This document shows positions 8,037 to 17,182 of a stretch of DNA of 64,000 nt, in pieces. Position 1 is the stretch's first letter. Every line of letters begins with the position of its first letter. The notes beneath the pieces are model-generated. The model worked only from the letters and a program-made list of their open reading frames with translations. It ran no database searches and had not been told where the DNA came from. Made by a program: the position numbers and the translations under genes. The stretch is from an uncultured Aquimarina sp. (GTDB lineage Bacteria; Bacteroidota; Bacteroidia; Flavobacteriales; Flavobacteriaceae), in assembly GCA_947500505.1 (NCBI GenBank), contig CANMSL010000011.1, forward strand, positions 82,178-146,177, given 5' to 3'.

Positions 8037-9386
8037 ATGAAAATAATTATTGCCGGAGCTGGTGAAGTTGGATTTCATTTGGCAAAATTACTTTCATTTG
8101 AATCCCAAGACATTACGCTTATTGATCCTGACAAGGAATGTCTGAACTATGCGGATAGTCATCTGGATATTAGGGTAATTAAAGGGGATGCTACTTCTAT
8201 CAGCATTCTAAAAGAGGCCAGAGTGCAGAATGTAGATATGGTTATAAGTGTTACTTCTAGCGAGACTACCAATATCACAGTTTGTGTTTTGGCAAAGCAA
8301 TTAGGAGCTAAAAGAACCATTGCCAGGATTTCTAATACAGAATTTATCGAAAATAAAGAAGAGGTAGGTTTTATCAAATTTGGAATTGATGAACTAATTT
8401 CTCCAGAAGCTTTGGCAGCAAGTGAAATAGAATTACTACTTAATCAATCTGCTTTTAGTGATAGTTATGAATTTGAAGACGGGGCGCTCACTATGGTGGG
8501 CACAACACTTTCTGATAGCGCGCTGTTTGTTGATAAATCAGTAAGAGAGGCCGCAGATATATTCCCGGAGCTTCATTTTATGCCAATTGCAATTCAGCGG
8601 GCAGGTACCCAATATACAATCATTCCTAGAGGAGATACAAAGTTTAAGGAAGGAGATCAGGTATATTTTGTTACTTCAAAAGGAGGAGTGGAAGAACTTT
8701 ATAAATTAACCGGAAAAGTAAAAGAACAGATCAAGAAAGTAATGATCTTGGGGGGGAGTAAAATTGGATATAAGACTACGTGTGATTTATGTGATCATAA
8801 ATTCAGGGTAAAACTTATCGAAAATGATAAAGACAAAGCTTTTGATTTAGCAGATGATCTTCCTAATGCATTGATTATCAATGGAGATGGACGTAACGTA
8901 GAATTGCTGGAGGAGGAAAATATAGATGATATGGACGCTTTTATAGCGGTTACAGGTAATTCTGAAACAAATATTATGTCATGTCTTGTAGCTAAATCCA
9001 AAGGAGTACGTAAAACGATTGCCCTGGTCGAAAATATGGATTATTTTCAGCTATCTCATTCGATTGGGATAGATACATTGATCAATAAAAAACTATTAGC
9101 AGCTAATAATATATTCAGGTTTATCAGAAAAGGAGAAGTCGTTGCGATGACTAAACTGAACAATATGAATGCTGAATTGTTGGAATTTATCGTGAAACCA
9201 ACATCTGAAGTAAGTGATAATCTGATTAGGGATTTGGATTTTCCCCGTTCTGCAATTATTGCCGGTGTGATAAGGGATGGAGTTGGAATGATTCCGCTTG
9301 GTGGTTTCTACATTAAAGCCGGGGATAGAGTAGTGGTGTGCTGTTTGCCAAAATCTATTAAGAAAATAGAAAAACTTTTCTTATAA
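8037..9386 (+). CDS. trkA: Trk potassium uptake regulatory subunit TrkA
   Basis: TrkA is the cytoplasmic NAD(H)-binding gating subunit of the TrkH K+ channel. The 449 residues hold the usual tandem layout, RCK_N-RCK_C twice. The first Rossmann start is MKIIIAGAGEVGFHLAKLL with acidic LIDPD; the second is KVMILGGSKIGYKTTCDL with LIEND. A TrkA_C stretch follows each (YTIIPRGDTKFKEGDQVYF and GMIPLGGFYIKAGDRVVV). The gene is one base from trkH, so the two are almost certainly co-transcribed. Confidence 0.95.
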   Translation: MKIIIAGAGEVGFHLAKLLSFESQDITLIDPDKECLNYADSHLDIRVIKGDATSISILKEARVQNVDMVISVTSSETTNITVCVLAKQLGAKRTIARISNTEFIENKEEVGFIKFGIDELISPEALAASEIELLLNQSAFSDSYEFEDGALTMVGTTLSDSALFVDKSVREAADIFPELHFMPIAIQRAGTQYTIIPRGDTKFKEGDQVYFVTSKGGVEELYKLTGKVKEQIKKVMILGGSKIGYKTTCDLCDHKFRVKLIENDKDKAFDLADDLPNALIINGDGRNVELLEEENIDDMDAFIAVTGNSETNIMSCLVAKSKGVRKTIALVENMDYFQLSHSIGIDTLINKKLLAANNIFRFIRKGEVVAMTKLNNMNAELLEFIVKPTSEVSDNLIRDLDFPRSAIIAGVIRDGVGMIPLGGFYIKAGDRVVVCCLPKSIKKIEKLFL

Positions 9387-9387
9387 C

Positions 9388-10884
9388 ATGTCCAAGCTAA
9401 ATTTTAAAATTATTACCCACATTATGGGGCTGCTGTTACTCTGTAATGGAGGATTTATGCTCATTGCTACCATCATAAGTTTTATTTATGAAGATGGGGT
9501 TACGCTTCAGATAATGCTCGCGTCGTTATCTACGATGTTCGTCGGTATAGTTTTAATGTTTCTTACCAGAGAACATCAAAAATCTATCAATAAAAGAGAA
9601 GGGTATATCATAGTTACGTTCGGTTGGATATTTATGTCCTTAAGCGGAACTTTGCCTTACATATTTTCTGAAGCAATACCGTCATTTACCAATGCATTTT
9701 TTGAGACCATGTCTGGGTATACAACTACAGGAGCATCTATTCTCAACGAAATTGAAATAGTTCCAAAAGGGGTATTGTTTTGGCGTAGCCTTACACATTG
9801 GATCGGTGGTATGGGGATTATAGTGCTTGCGGTTGCTATTTTACCATTATTAGGAATCGGAGGTATGCAGTTATTTGCAGCAGAAGCTCCAGGTCCCAGT
9901 GCTGATAAATTACATCCCAGGATTACAGATACAGCCAAAAGATTGTGGCTTATATATTTTGGATATACTGCTGCAGAAACTATTTTGTTGAAGGTTGCCG
10001 GAATGGATTTCTTTGATGCTATTAATCACGCGTTAAGTACGTTGTCCACTGGTGGGTTCTCTACGAAAAATGCTAGTGTTGCCTATTGGAATGATCAACC
10101 TTTGATTCAATATATCATCATATTGTTTATGTTTCTGGCAGGGATGAATTTTATTTTAAGTTATTTTGGTTTTAAGGGAAAATTTGGAAAGTTTCTAAAA
10201 GACGAAGAATTTAAGTGGTACATGATCTTTTTGGTTGTTTTTACTGCTGTCTCAGCTTTTATAATTTATTTCAAAGCAGATCCTGCAAATTCAGTAATAG
10301 ATCATCCAATGGTCTTAGGTGAAGCAGAGAGTGCTTTTCGTCATGCATTATTTCAGGTTTTAGCAGTTGTAACGACGACCGGGTTTGTATCTGCTGATTT
10401 TACGGTTTGGACACCTTTCCTGAAGATTGTATTTTTTGGGTTGTTCTTTTTAGGAGGTTCTGCAGGATCAACTGCAGGAGGAATGAAGATTGTACGACAT
10501 TTGATTACTATAAAGAATGGTATTCTGGAATTTAAAAGAACATTACACCCTCACGCGATCTTACCGGTAAGGTACAATACAAAAGCCGTTTCTAAAGAAA
10601 TTGTATTCAATATATTGGCATTTTTTATATTATATATGCTATCATTTATTATAGGCTCCTTAGTTTTAGGGATGTTAGGATTGGATTTTGAGACTGCTAT
10701 CGGTGGTGCAGCTTCTTCTCTTGGTAATGTTGGTCCTGCCTTGGGTAAATTAAGCCCTGTAAATAACTTTGATGTATTGCCTGCTTTTGGCAAATGGTGG
10801 TGTTCTTTTTTAATGTTAATCGGAAGGTTAGAATTATTTACTGTACTAATCTTGCTCACTCCTTTCTTTTGGAGGAACAGATAG
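9388..10884 (+). CDS. trkH: Trk potassium uptake channel TrkH
   Basis: This inner membrane K+ translocator works with TrkA. The 498 residues contain many membrane spans and four pore-loop repeats with selectivity-filter glycines: TTTGASI, STGGFSTKN, TTTGFVSAD and LGNVGPALG. The typical GGMGIIVLAVAILPLLGIGG and GGSAGSTAGGMKIVR motifs are also present. The length is normal for the family. It converges with the small gene that ends at 10895. Confidence 0.95.
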   Translation: MSKLNFKIITHIMGLLLLCNGGFMLIATIISFIYEDGVTLQIMLASLSTMFVGIVLMFLTREHQKSINKREGYIIVTFGWIFMSLSGTLPYIFSEAIPSFTNAFFETMSGYTTTGASILNEIEIVPKGVLFWRSLTHWIGGMGIIVLAVAILPLLGIGGMQLFAAEAPGPSADKLHPRITDTAKRLWLIYFGYTAAETILLKVAGMDFFDAINHALSTLSTGGFSTKNASVAYWNDQPLIQYIIILFMFLAGMNFILSYFGFKGKFGKFLKDEEFKWYMIFLVVFTAVSAFIIYFKADPANSVIDHPMVLGEAESAFRHALFQVLAVVTTTGFVSADFTVWTPFLKIVFFGLFFLGGSAGSTAGGMKIVRHLITIKNGILEFKRTLHPHAILPVRYNTKAVSKEIVFNILAFFILYMLSFIIGSLVLGMLGLDFETAIGGAASSLGNVGPALGKLSPVNNFDVLPAFGKWWCSFLMLIGRLELFTVLILLTPFFWRNR

Positions 10885-10894
10885 TTCATAAAAC

Positions 10895-11176
10895 TTAAAA
10901 AGATTCTTCCCAGGGACCAAAAGCATACGGATTGATGCTCCAGAGTTCGGCTACTTTTTTTATTGTGTCTTTTACCTTCCCTTTAACATTTTGCAGGTAT
11001 TTAGGTTCAATATAAAAGATGTCTAATATAGATTCATAATAGGATATAGCGGTATCTTCTACATCAGAAGGTGTATAGTCTAAGATTTCATCTTCTGCGT
11101 AGGGTACTTTGAAATTTTCTTTGAAAATTTGAAGTACATTTTTTCGAACAATACGTTCTTTTTCAAGAATGTCCAT
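10895..11176 (-). CDS. Small conserved-looking protein of unknown function
   Basis: I do not recognise this 93-residue cytoplasmic protein. It has no signal peptide or membrane segment, is mostly helical in appearance and ends with the aromatic stretch WSINPYAFGPWEESF. The start at MDILEKERIVRKN (11176) is preferred because the in-frame extension to 11254 has an unlikely composition. It is the last gene before the convergent trkH and lies after the terminator of the aminotransferase gene. Confidence 0.55.
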   Translation of the reverse strand: MDILEKERIVRKNVLQIFKENFKVPYAEDEILDYTPSDVEDTAISYYESILDIFYIEPKYLQNVKGKVKDTIKKVAELWSINPYAFGPWEESF

Positions 11177-11302
11177 AAAAACAAATAAGGTTTTAAGATT
11201 GTTATTTATGTTCAAACTACAATGATCTCTTTTTAAGTGTTTTCCCCAAAACAAGTAAAATAGTAAGAGTATAATAACTCCAAAAAGATCAATTTATTTT
11301 CA

Positions 11303-11347
11303 AAAAGAAAAAAACCGATGACTTTTTATGGATTCATCGGTTTTTTA
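11303..11347 (-). terminator. Intrinsic terminator of the aminotransferase gene
   Basis: A perfect 11-bp stem (aaaaccgatga / tcatcggtttt) is flanked by T runs on both strands. It lies 26 bases after the stop of the gene at 11373. Confidence 0.85.
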
Positions 11348-11372
11348 ATAAAAGTTATATGAAGTTGCTAAA

Positions 11373-12581
11373 CTAACTTACTGCTTTTTTAATTCTATCT
11401 AATGCTTCTTTGATTTGCTCAGTGCTGGCAGCATACGAAATTCTAATACAATTCCCATTTCCAAAAGCATCTCCGGTTACGGTTGCAACATTTGCGTGTT
11501 CTAACAAGAACATAGAAAAGTCTGAAGCGTTTTTAACTAAAGTATCGTTAATTGTTTTTCCAAAGTAATAAGAAACATCCGGGAATACATAAAAAGCGCC
11601 CTCAGGTTCATTACATTCGAATCCTGGTATTTCTGCTAATAAATCTAAAATCAGTTTTCGGCGATTTTTAAATTCCTCTACCATATATTGGATTTTACTA
11701 ACAGGTGCTTCCAAAGCCGTGATTACTGCTCTTTGAGCTATACAATTGGCCCCGCTGGTTACCTGACCCTGCATTTTATTACAAGCTCTAGCAATTGCCT
11801 GTGGAGCTCCGATATAACCGATTCTCCATCCGGTCATCGCAAAAGCCTTAGCAACACCATTCACCGTAACAGTTCGGTCATACATATCATCAAATTGTGC
11901 CATAGACGCATGATCACCAACATAATTGATATGCTCATATATTTCATCACTGACTACAATAATATCCGGATATTTTTGTAATACATCTGCTAATGCTCTT
12001 AATTCTTCTTTGCTATAGATAGAGCCACTTGGGTTACAAGGAGAGCTATACCAGATCATTTTGGTTTTGGGAGTTATAGCTTTTTCTAACTGCTCTCCAG
12101 TCATTTTAAAATCATTTTCTATGGAAGTCTTTACTTCTACAGGAACTCCTTCCGCTAATTTTACAATGTCACTGTAGCTTACCCAATATGGACAAGGAAG
12201 TATTACTTCATCACCTGGGTTAAGATATACCTGAGCTACATTATATAGTGATTGTTTAGCACCGGTAGAAACTACAATCTGGGAGCGGTCATACTTTAAA
12301 TTATTATCTCTTTTGAACTTAGTAATAATCGCATCTTTTAATTCTACATATCCATCAACAGGAGTATATGAATTGTAATTGTCTTTAACCGCCTGAATTG
12401 CGGCATCTTTAATGAAATCCGGTGTATTAAAATCCGGCTCTCCTAAACTTAGGCCGATAATGTCCTTTCCCTCTGCTCTTAGTTCTCTGGCTTTGGCGGC
12501 CATAGCTAAGGTTGCGGAGGCTTTCAATTGGTTAATCTTGTCTGATAATTGAATACTCATTTCCGATACTTGTGTGCTCAT
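11373..12581 (-). CDS. Class I pyridoxal-phosphate aminotransferase, aspartate type
   Basis: The 402-residue fold-type I aminotransferase most likely interconverts aspartate and oxaloacetate using 2-oxoglutarate/glutamate. Visible are LSLGEPDFNTPD near the N-terminus, SSPCNPSGSIY (Asn183), SDEIYEHINY (Asp212, Tyr215), the PLP lysine in NGVAKAFAMTGWRIGY (Lys245) and the carboxylate-binding Arg in CIRISYA. These fit the subgroup Ib aspartate aminotransferases. An alternative ATG lies seven codons in (12560). The desaturase gene ends 22 bases upstream, so co-transcription is possible. A prephenate aminotransferase role cannot be excluded. Confidence 0.88.
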   Translation of the reverse strand: MSTQVSEMSIQLSDKINQLKASATLAMAAKARELRAEGKDIIGLSLGEPDFNTPDFIKDAAIQAVKDNYNSYTPVDGYVELKDAIITKFKRDNNLKYDRSQIVVSTGAKQSLYNVAQVYLNPGDEVILPCPYWVSYSDIVKLAEGVPVEVKTSIENDFKMTGEQLEKAITPKTKMIWYSSPCNPSGSIYSKEELRALADVLQKYPDIIVVSDEIYEHINYVGDHASMAQFDDMYDRTVTVNGVAKAFAMTGWRIGYIGAPQAIARACNKMQGQVTSGANCIAQRAVITALEAPVSKIQYMVEEFKNRRKLILDLLAEIPGFECNEPEGAFYVFPDVSYYFGKTINDTLVKNASDFSMFLLEHANVATVTGDAFGNGNCIRISYAASTEQIKEALDRIKKAVS

Positions 12582-12603
12582 TTTAGTAATTGGTAAATAA
12601 AAG

Positions 12604-13704
12604 TTAAGCTTGCATCGCAGGATTTATTCCCATTTCTTTTAAATGCCTGAAATGGGCTATAATCGCTTTGCGGGTGGTTTTATATTCGTTGTAAGGTAGA
12701 TTAAATTCCTGGGCAGTCTGCTTCACTATCTTAGAAATTTTAGTGTAGTGCACATGACTGATATTTGGAAAAATATGATGTTCTACCTGATGATTAAGTC
12801 CTCCGGTAAACCAGTTGACTAACCTATTTTTTGTTGAAAAATTTACAGTGGTGAATAACTGATGAATAGCCCATGTATTTTTCATGGTACCAGTTGTATC
12901 CGGTAACGGCATTTGTGCTTCTTCTACCATATGTGCTAATTGAAATACAATGCTTAAAATAAGCCCTGCTACATAGTGCATAATGAAGAATCCTATAAAG
13001 ATTTTCCACCAGGCTATGGATAAGATAAGCATAGGGATTGCAATCCAGATCATTACATAAATTATTTTTGTGATCACTACAGTACTCCATTGTTTTAATG
13101 GGCTAGGTAATTTTCCATAGGAAAGCTTACGCTTTAAGTAATTTCGGGTTTGCTTAAAATCAGTAGTTATTGCCCAGTTGAAGGTCAATAAACCATATAA
13201 GAATACAGAATAGTAATGCTGGAATTTATGAAAACGTTTCCATTCTGCGTGTTTCGTAAAACGAATGATTCTTCCTGCATCCATATCCTCATCATGACCG
13301 TGGATATTGGTATAGGTATGGTGCAATACATTATGTTGTACTTGCCAATTGTATACATTACCGGCTAGGATATAAAGGCTGCTTCCCATTAGATTATTGA
13401 TCCATTTCTTTGAGGAATAGGATCCGTGATTGCCATCGTGCATCACATTCATTCCTACGCCTGCCATACCAACGCCCATTATGATAGTCAGCAACAACAT
13501 CCACCACTGGGAGATGTTTAGGGTAAGAATTAAGAAATATGGAGTTAGAAAAATAGAAAACATTACTATTGTTTTCAGATGTAATTTCCAATTTCCGGTT
13601 CGCTTGATATTATTTTCTTTGAAATAAAGATTTACGCGTTTGTTCAGAGTTCTGAAAAATTTCGCGGAATCCGCTCTGCTAAATTTTACGTTCGGTGTAG
13701 TCAT
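12604..13704 (-). CDS. Membrane fatty acid (acyl-lipid) desaturase
   Basis: This is a di-iron, membrane-bound desaturase acting on acyl chains. The three histidine boxes are intact: HDGNH (89-93), HNVLHH (124-129) and HQVEHH near residue 311. The last box, starting with His and followed by IFPNISHVHY, is typical of the front-end/acyl-lipid group, but no cytochrome b5 domain is fused, so electrons must come from a separate ferredoxin or similar donor. Four or more membrane spans flank the boxes. Regiospecificity cannot be read from the sequence. It may be co-transcribed with the aminotransferase downstream. Confidence 0.88.
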   Translation of the reverse strand: MTTPNVKFSRADSAKFFRTLNKRVNLYFKENNIKRTGNWKLHLKTIVMFSIFLTPYFLILTLNISQWWMLLLTIIMGVGMAGVGMNVMHDGNHGSYSSKKWINNLMGSSLYILAGNVYNWQVQHNVLHHTYTNIHGHDEDMDAGRIIRFTKHAEWKRFHKFQHYYSVFLYGLLTFNWAITTDFKQTRNYLKRKLSYGKLPSPLKQWSTVVITKIIYVMIWIAIPMLILSIAWWKIFIGFFIMHYVAGLILSIVFQLAHMVEEAQMPLPDTTGTMKNTWAIHQLFTTVNFSTKNRLVNWFTGGLNHQVEHHIFPNISHVHYTKISKIVKQTAQEFNLPYNEYKTTRKAIIAHFRHLKEMGINPAMQA

Positions 13705-13814
13705 GGGCTTTGTATTTATGACTTAACGTTTTTCGTCATAATTTATTCGGTAAAGTTAGGTATTTATATTTTTTTAACTTCCTAAAAAGTAGTAAAATAT
13801 ATGAAGTTTACACG

Positions 13815-13822
13815 TATTTTTG
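13815..13822 (+). promoter_or_regulatory. TAnnTTTG promoter element of rsmG
   Basis: TATTTTTG ends 19 bases before the ATG at 13841. It contains the alternative upstream ATG at 13820, which argues that translation starts at 13841. Confidence 0.6.
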
Positions 13823-13840
13823 CGCTTTAAAACATATGTG

Positions 13841-14470
13841 ATGGATATTTTACTCAAATATTTCCCAGAATTGACAGAGGATCAGATAGATAAGTTTACA
13901 AAACTTGGTGAATTATATAAAGATTGGAATGCTAAAATCAATGTAATTTCCAGAAAAGATATCGATCTCTTGTATGAGCGGCACGTGTTACATTCTTTGG
14001 GTATTGTCAAAGTACAGAAGTTTAAATCAGAGGCTAAAATATTAGATGTGGGGACAGGAGGAGGTTTTCCTGGAATACCGCTCGCAATACTGTTTCCAGA
14101 AACTGAATTTTATTTGGTGGATGTGATTGCAAAAAAAATACGTGTGGTGAATGAAGTTGCCAGTGCACTAGGTTTAAATAATGTACAGGCAGAGCAACGC
14201 AGAGCAGGAACGTTTGATGATCGTTTTGATTTTATCGTAAGCAGAGCAGTAACCAATATGCCTGATTTTGTAAAGTGGGTACGTAAAAATGTGGCTAAAA
14301 AATCAGCACATGAGTTGCCTAATGGAGTTTTATACCTAAAAGGTGGTGACTTAACCGAAGAGTTGGCTTTATTTCCAAAAGCTACTCAATATGACTTACA
14401 AGATTATTTTAAAGAAAACTTTTTTGAAACCAAAAAGGTAGTTCATCTCCCGCTGAAGTATAAATTGTAA
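13841..14470 (+). CDS. rsmG: 16S rRNA (guanine527-N7)-methyltransferase
   Basis: RsmG (GidB) methylates N7 of G527 in 16S rRNA; loss gives low-level streptomycin resistance in other bacteria. The protein shows YKDWNAKINVISRKDID, RHVLHSLGI, the SAM motif LDVGTGGGFPGIPLAI, and the C-terminal LKGGDL with a final basic strand. The start at 13841 (209 residues) matches the family start and the promoter position. Confidence 0.94.
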   Translation: MDILLKYFPELTEDQIDKFTKLGELYKDWNAKINVISRKDIDLLYERHVLHSLGIVKVQKFKSEAKILDVGTGGGFPGIPLAILFPETEFYLVDVIAKKIRVVNEVASALGLNNVQAEQRRAGTFDDRFDFIVSRAVTNMPDFVKWVRKNVAKKSAHELPNGVLYLKGGDLTEELALFPKATQYDLQDYFKENFFETKKVVHLPLKYKL

Positions 14471-14538
14471 TAAAAAGAAGCTGTCTAAAAGACCTTTTCT
14501 ACGGTGGAGACTCAGTGTGAAAAAGCTTTTTAGACAAC
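14470..14538 (-). terminator. Hairpin between convergent rsmG and the SDR gene
   Basis: A 10-bp stem with one bulged base (tgtctaaaag / ctttttagaca) spans 14482-14536. On the minus strand it is followed by a T-rich stretch, so it best serves the SDR gene ending at 14551. Confidence 0.55.
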
Positions 14539-14550
14539 CTCTAATTTGCA

Positions 14551-15375
14551 TTATTGCACCTGACTCATAATCAATTTATCAAAAATCCGATCACCAAAAT
14601 ATTTACGAATAAATAGCATAGGTTTAGCATATTTGCCCGCAACGTAACGTGTTTTTGGTTTGTTGGCTTTAATTGCTTTCGAGATTAGTTTGGAGATAAC
14701 CGAACTGGGTGATCCTCCTCCGGTTTTATTATAAGTTTCGATGGTGGATTTCTCAATCGCTTTGGCTAGTTTGCTGTAGGCAGTATCACCCGATCGCTCC
14801 ATCATAGGTTTTGTCATCACATCCCCAAACTCTGTCTGGATTGCTCCCGGTTCTATGATGACCACATCAATCCCGAATTGAGCAACTTCCAGTCTCAGAC
14901 AATCCGACCAGCCTTCTAAAGCATGTTTCGTAGCGTGGTACCAGGCTCCAAGAGGTGTGTACATTTTTCCTCCCATTGAGGAGATATTAATAATTTTTCC
15001 ACTTTGTTGTTTACGCATATGAGGTAAAACTAGTTGAGTAAGTCTACCTAATCCAAAAATATTTACTTCAAACTGTCTTCTCGCATCTTCGATAGAAGTG
15101 TCTTCTACAGCTCCGTAAATGGCATAACCAGCATTATTAACCAATACATCGATTTTTTTATGCTTCTCAATAATGGTATTTACTACGTACTTTATATCCT
15201 CATCTATGGTGATGTCCATTTCTAATGGAAAACCTCCTAATGATGCGATATCTTCCATCTTTTGTATACGTCTTGCAGCAGTATATACAATATGGCCCTC
15301 ATTGATCAATTGTATAGCTGTTTCTTTTCCAATTCCTGAGGAGGCTCCTGTGATTAAAATTACATTTTGTTTCAT
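14551..15375 (-). CDS. Short-chain dehydrogenase/reductase
   Basis: This is a classical SDR oxidoreductase using NAD(P). It has the cofactor motif TGASSGIG at the N-terminus, DITIDEDI, NNAG, and the catalytic Ser (NISSMGG) with YHATK. Length is 274 residues. The Arg-Arg after the second strand (TAARR) suggests NADP(H). The substrate cannot be inferred. The upstream region carries a 20-bp sequence almost identical to one in front of the TetR gene at 15545, so it is probably repressed by that regulator. Confidence 0.9.
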   Translation of the reverse strand: MKQNVILITGASSGIGKETAIQLINEGHIVYTAARRIQKMEDIASLGGFPLEMDITIDEDIKYVVNTIIEKHKKIDVLVNNAGYAIYGAVEDTSIEDARRQFEVNIFGLGRLTQLVLPHMRKQQSGKIINISSMGGKMYTPLGAWYHATKHALEGWSDCLRLEVAQFGIDVVIIEPGAIQTEFGDVMTKPMMERSGDTAYSKLAKAIEKSTIETYNKTGGGSPSSVISKLISKAIKANKPKTRYVAGKYAKPMLFIRKYFGDRIFDKLIMSQVQ

Positions 15376-15384
15376 ATTATTATA

Positions 15385-15404
15385 ATTAGTGAGTACTTAC
15401 TTAT
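15385..15404 (-). promoter_or_regulatory. Candidate TetR operator before the SDR gene
   Basis: The minus strand reads ataagtaagtactcactaat. It matches the copy before the TetR gene (16070-16089) at 17 of 20 positions and lies 9 bases upstream of the SDR start codon. Confidence 0.6.
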
Positions 15405-15454
15405 TTTTTGTTTAAATTTTTTACAGATTATCTGATATTAGCATCCCAAAAAAA

Positions 15455-15506
15455 GCGTCAATTCGAGTGATTTTCGCAGTGTAACGAAGAATAATAGTAT
15501 CGAGAA
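15455..15506. repeat. Probable dispersed intergenic repeat (TTCGAG...ATCGAGAA type)
   Basis: This intergenic stretch contains cgtcaattcgag, tttcgcagtgtaacgaag and tatcgagaa. I recall very similar short sequences scattered between genes in many Flavobacteriia genomes. Only one copy is present here, so its repetitive nature is inference. Confidence 0.35.
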
Positions 15507-15544
15507 TAGCTTTTTAGTTCCAAAATTTCAAAATAGATTATAGT

Positions 15545-16066
15545 TTATATCTTATATTTTTGAACTAAAAACTCTTTAAACTTTCGTTTGTCTGACATAT
15601 TATCTTTGATAATTGCAGTCGAAACTCCTTCCAGAAAGACCATGATAAATTCTGCTTCCAGCTCTGGTGTTTCATATCCAAGTTGTTGAAAAGCTGTGGT
15701 CAATGCTTGTTGCAGCGGTTGCATTTTTTCAGGGTTGTTATATTCCAGCTCCCATTTTAGTTTAAACTGAAGCTTCCAGAATTCAAATTCACTTTCCGTA
15801 ACCGAAAAAGGCATTTCTAAAGTCAATCGGATAGCTTCTTTGGGGTCTTCTGTGGTTAAGATCGGAATAAATAATTCTTTGATCCGTGTTTCGCCTTGTT
15901 GTAAAATGGCTTGTAGCAATCCTTCTTTGTTCTTAAAATGACGAAAAATCAATCCCTCTGAAACTCCTGCCTGTCGAGCTACTTTGCTCGTAGAGGTAGC
16001 AGTATACCCTTCTTTGGCAAAAAGAGTAAGTGCAGCGTTTAGGATATTTTCTTGTTTCTCTGTCAT
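15545..16066 (-). CDS. TetR/AcrR-family transcriptional repressor
   Basis: The N-terminal helix-turn-helix of the TetR family is clear: ILNAALTLFAKEGYTATSTS, VARQAGVSEGLIFRHFKNKEGL. It is followed by a roughly 120-residue helical ligand-binding domain (total 173 residues, a little short). The ligand is unknown. A palindrome-like operator directly follows its own -7 element, so it most likely represses itself. A near-copy lies before the adjacent SDR gene and a related palindrome lies before the MFS gene at 18994. Together these suggest a small regulon responding to a toxic or metabolic compound. Confidence 0.9.
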   Translation of the reverse strand: MTEKQENILNAALTLFAKEGYTATSTSKVARQAGVSEGLIFRHFKNKEGLLQAILQQGETRIKELFIPILTTEDPKEAIRLTLEMPFSVTESEFEFWKLQFKLKWELEYNNPEKMQPLQQALTTAFQQLGYETPELEAEFIMVFLEGVSTAIIKDNMSDKRKFKEFLVQKYKI

Positions 16067-16069
16067 TAC

Positions 16070-16096
16070 ATTAGTGAGTAATCACTTACAAAAGTA
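16070..16096 (-). promoter_or_regulatory. Promoter and overlapping operator of the TetR gene
   Basis: The minus strand has TACTTTTG (16089-16096, TAnnTTTG match) directly followed by gtaagtgattactcactaat (16070-16089), with imperfect dyad symmetry (agtga / tcact). The operator would cover the transcription start. Confidence 0.65.
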
Positions 16097-16431
16097 TAAA
16101 ATATTTTAAAACTGACAAATTTTTAGTCAAAAAGCTATCGGTTTAGACGAAATTGATATTAACTAACGATAATTCTAAAAAAGATGCACCGATTTGACGT
16201 ATTGGTTATAAATTGGGTACCTATAGATTATAAATCAGTGTCAAGTATCATTTATTACTATTTTTCGATTCAATTATTCTTTAAGGCATCAAACAAGAGG
16301 TATAGTGATAGTTGAATTGAGATAGTTATTAATATATCATCCTAGAAAATAAGGCTTTAAACTCAAGATTATTGATCGCTCCATAACCTTTTAGAAGCTT
16401 GTGTAAGGGCTATAAGTGACGTAAATCGTTT
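16097..16431. other. Gene-free AT-rich stretch
   Basis: I see no convincing ORF, hairpin or promoter here beyond the TetR promoter at its left end. Confidence 0.5.
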
Positions 16432-17025
16432 TTATTCCGATCCTTTATATACAATTTCAAAGTCAATTGAATTTGGGATACCTAATTCAGTTCGTTTTTT
16501 ATTAAATCTCTCTTCAGATTTGAATTGATATAGATTATCAGGATTCCAGTTTTTTGAAGAGTCCCAATTCCGCATATCAATTATATGATAGTAAATTGAA
16601 TCCTTATAGGGAAAAAGCCAATTTGGAGGATTCCATGCATTATTTACATGATACCACTTTCCTTTTTTCTCATAATATCTGTCATCAGAACTCAAATAAA
16701 TTGTATCATTCGGTTCAGTTAGTAAATAGTCTCCTGTTTTCTCGTCGTAATTAAAAAGTCGATGTTGTATTTCTTTTTCTTTGTTCGGATAACTTTTAGC
16801 GATTAGATATTCCTGATTGTACCCTACAGCAAATACAGTTTCTGGGATAATCAGTAAACCTCCAAAATCTCCACGTACCATTCCGAATGTTATCGTTTGG
16901 TTTTTTGGTTCTCCCCACCATTCTAATTTCAAGTCCTTAACTAACGGTTTTGAAAAGTTTTGCTTATCAAAAAAGCAACTTGATGTTAGAATTAAAATTA
17001 ATGATATGTAAATCGTTTTTTTCAA
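16432..17025 (-). CDS. Hypothetical lipoprotein
   Basis: The 197-residue protein begins with a lipoprotein signal (ILILTSSCFF, Cys17). The mature part is rich in Trp, Tyr and Asn (LEWWGEPKNQTITFGMVRGD, KGKWYHVNNAWNPPNWLFPY, MRNWDSSKNWNPDNLYQF). I do not recognise a domain. It sits in a small accessory patch next to a degraded nuclease-like gene and a hairpin-rich repeat, which suggests acquisition by transfer. Confidence 0.7.
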   Translation of the reverse strand: MKKTIYISLILILTSSCFFDKQNFSKPLVKDLKLEWWGEPKNQTITFGMVRGDFGGLLIIPETVFAVGYNQEYLIAKSYPNKEKEIQHRLFNYDEKTGDYLLTEPNDTIYLSSDDRYYEKKGKWYHVNNAWNPPNWLFPYKDSIYYHIIDMRNWDSSKNWNPDNLYQFKSEERFNKKRTELGIPNSIDFEIVYKGSE

Positions 17026-17032
17026 ATGGTAT

Positions 17033-17089
17033 GCAATGGTTTGTGTATGATTAGCTGGGTGAAAGTATGCAGGTGCTTTCTTCCGTTGC
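17033..17089. repeat. Nested imperfect inverted repeat, possibly cassette-associated
   Basis: Outer arms gcaatgg (17033-17039) and ccgttgc (17083-17089) enclose inner arms gaaag (17061-17065) and ctttc (17076-17080). The sequence ggtttgtgtatgattagc resembles stem-loop sequences I recall next to small accessory genes in Bacteroidota. An attC-like role is speculation. Confidence 0.3.
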
Positions 17090-17182
17090 TAAAAATAATT
17101 AATTTAGGTGAATTTTCGACAGGGAAATTCCACCGAAATTTATTTGAATCGGGTCATGCGTAGTTGTTTAAAATTTGATTGT

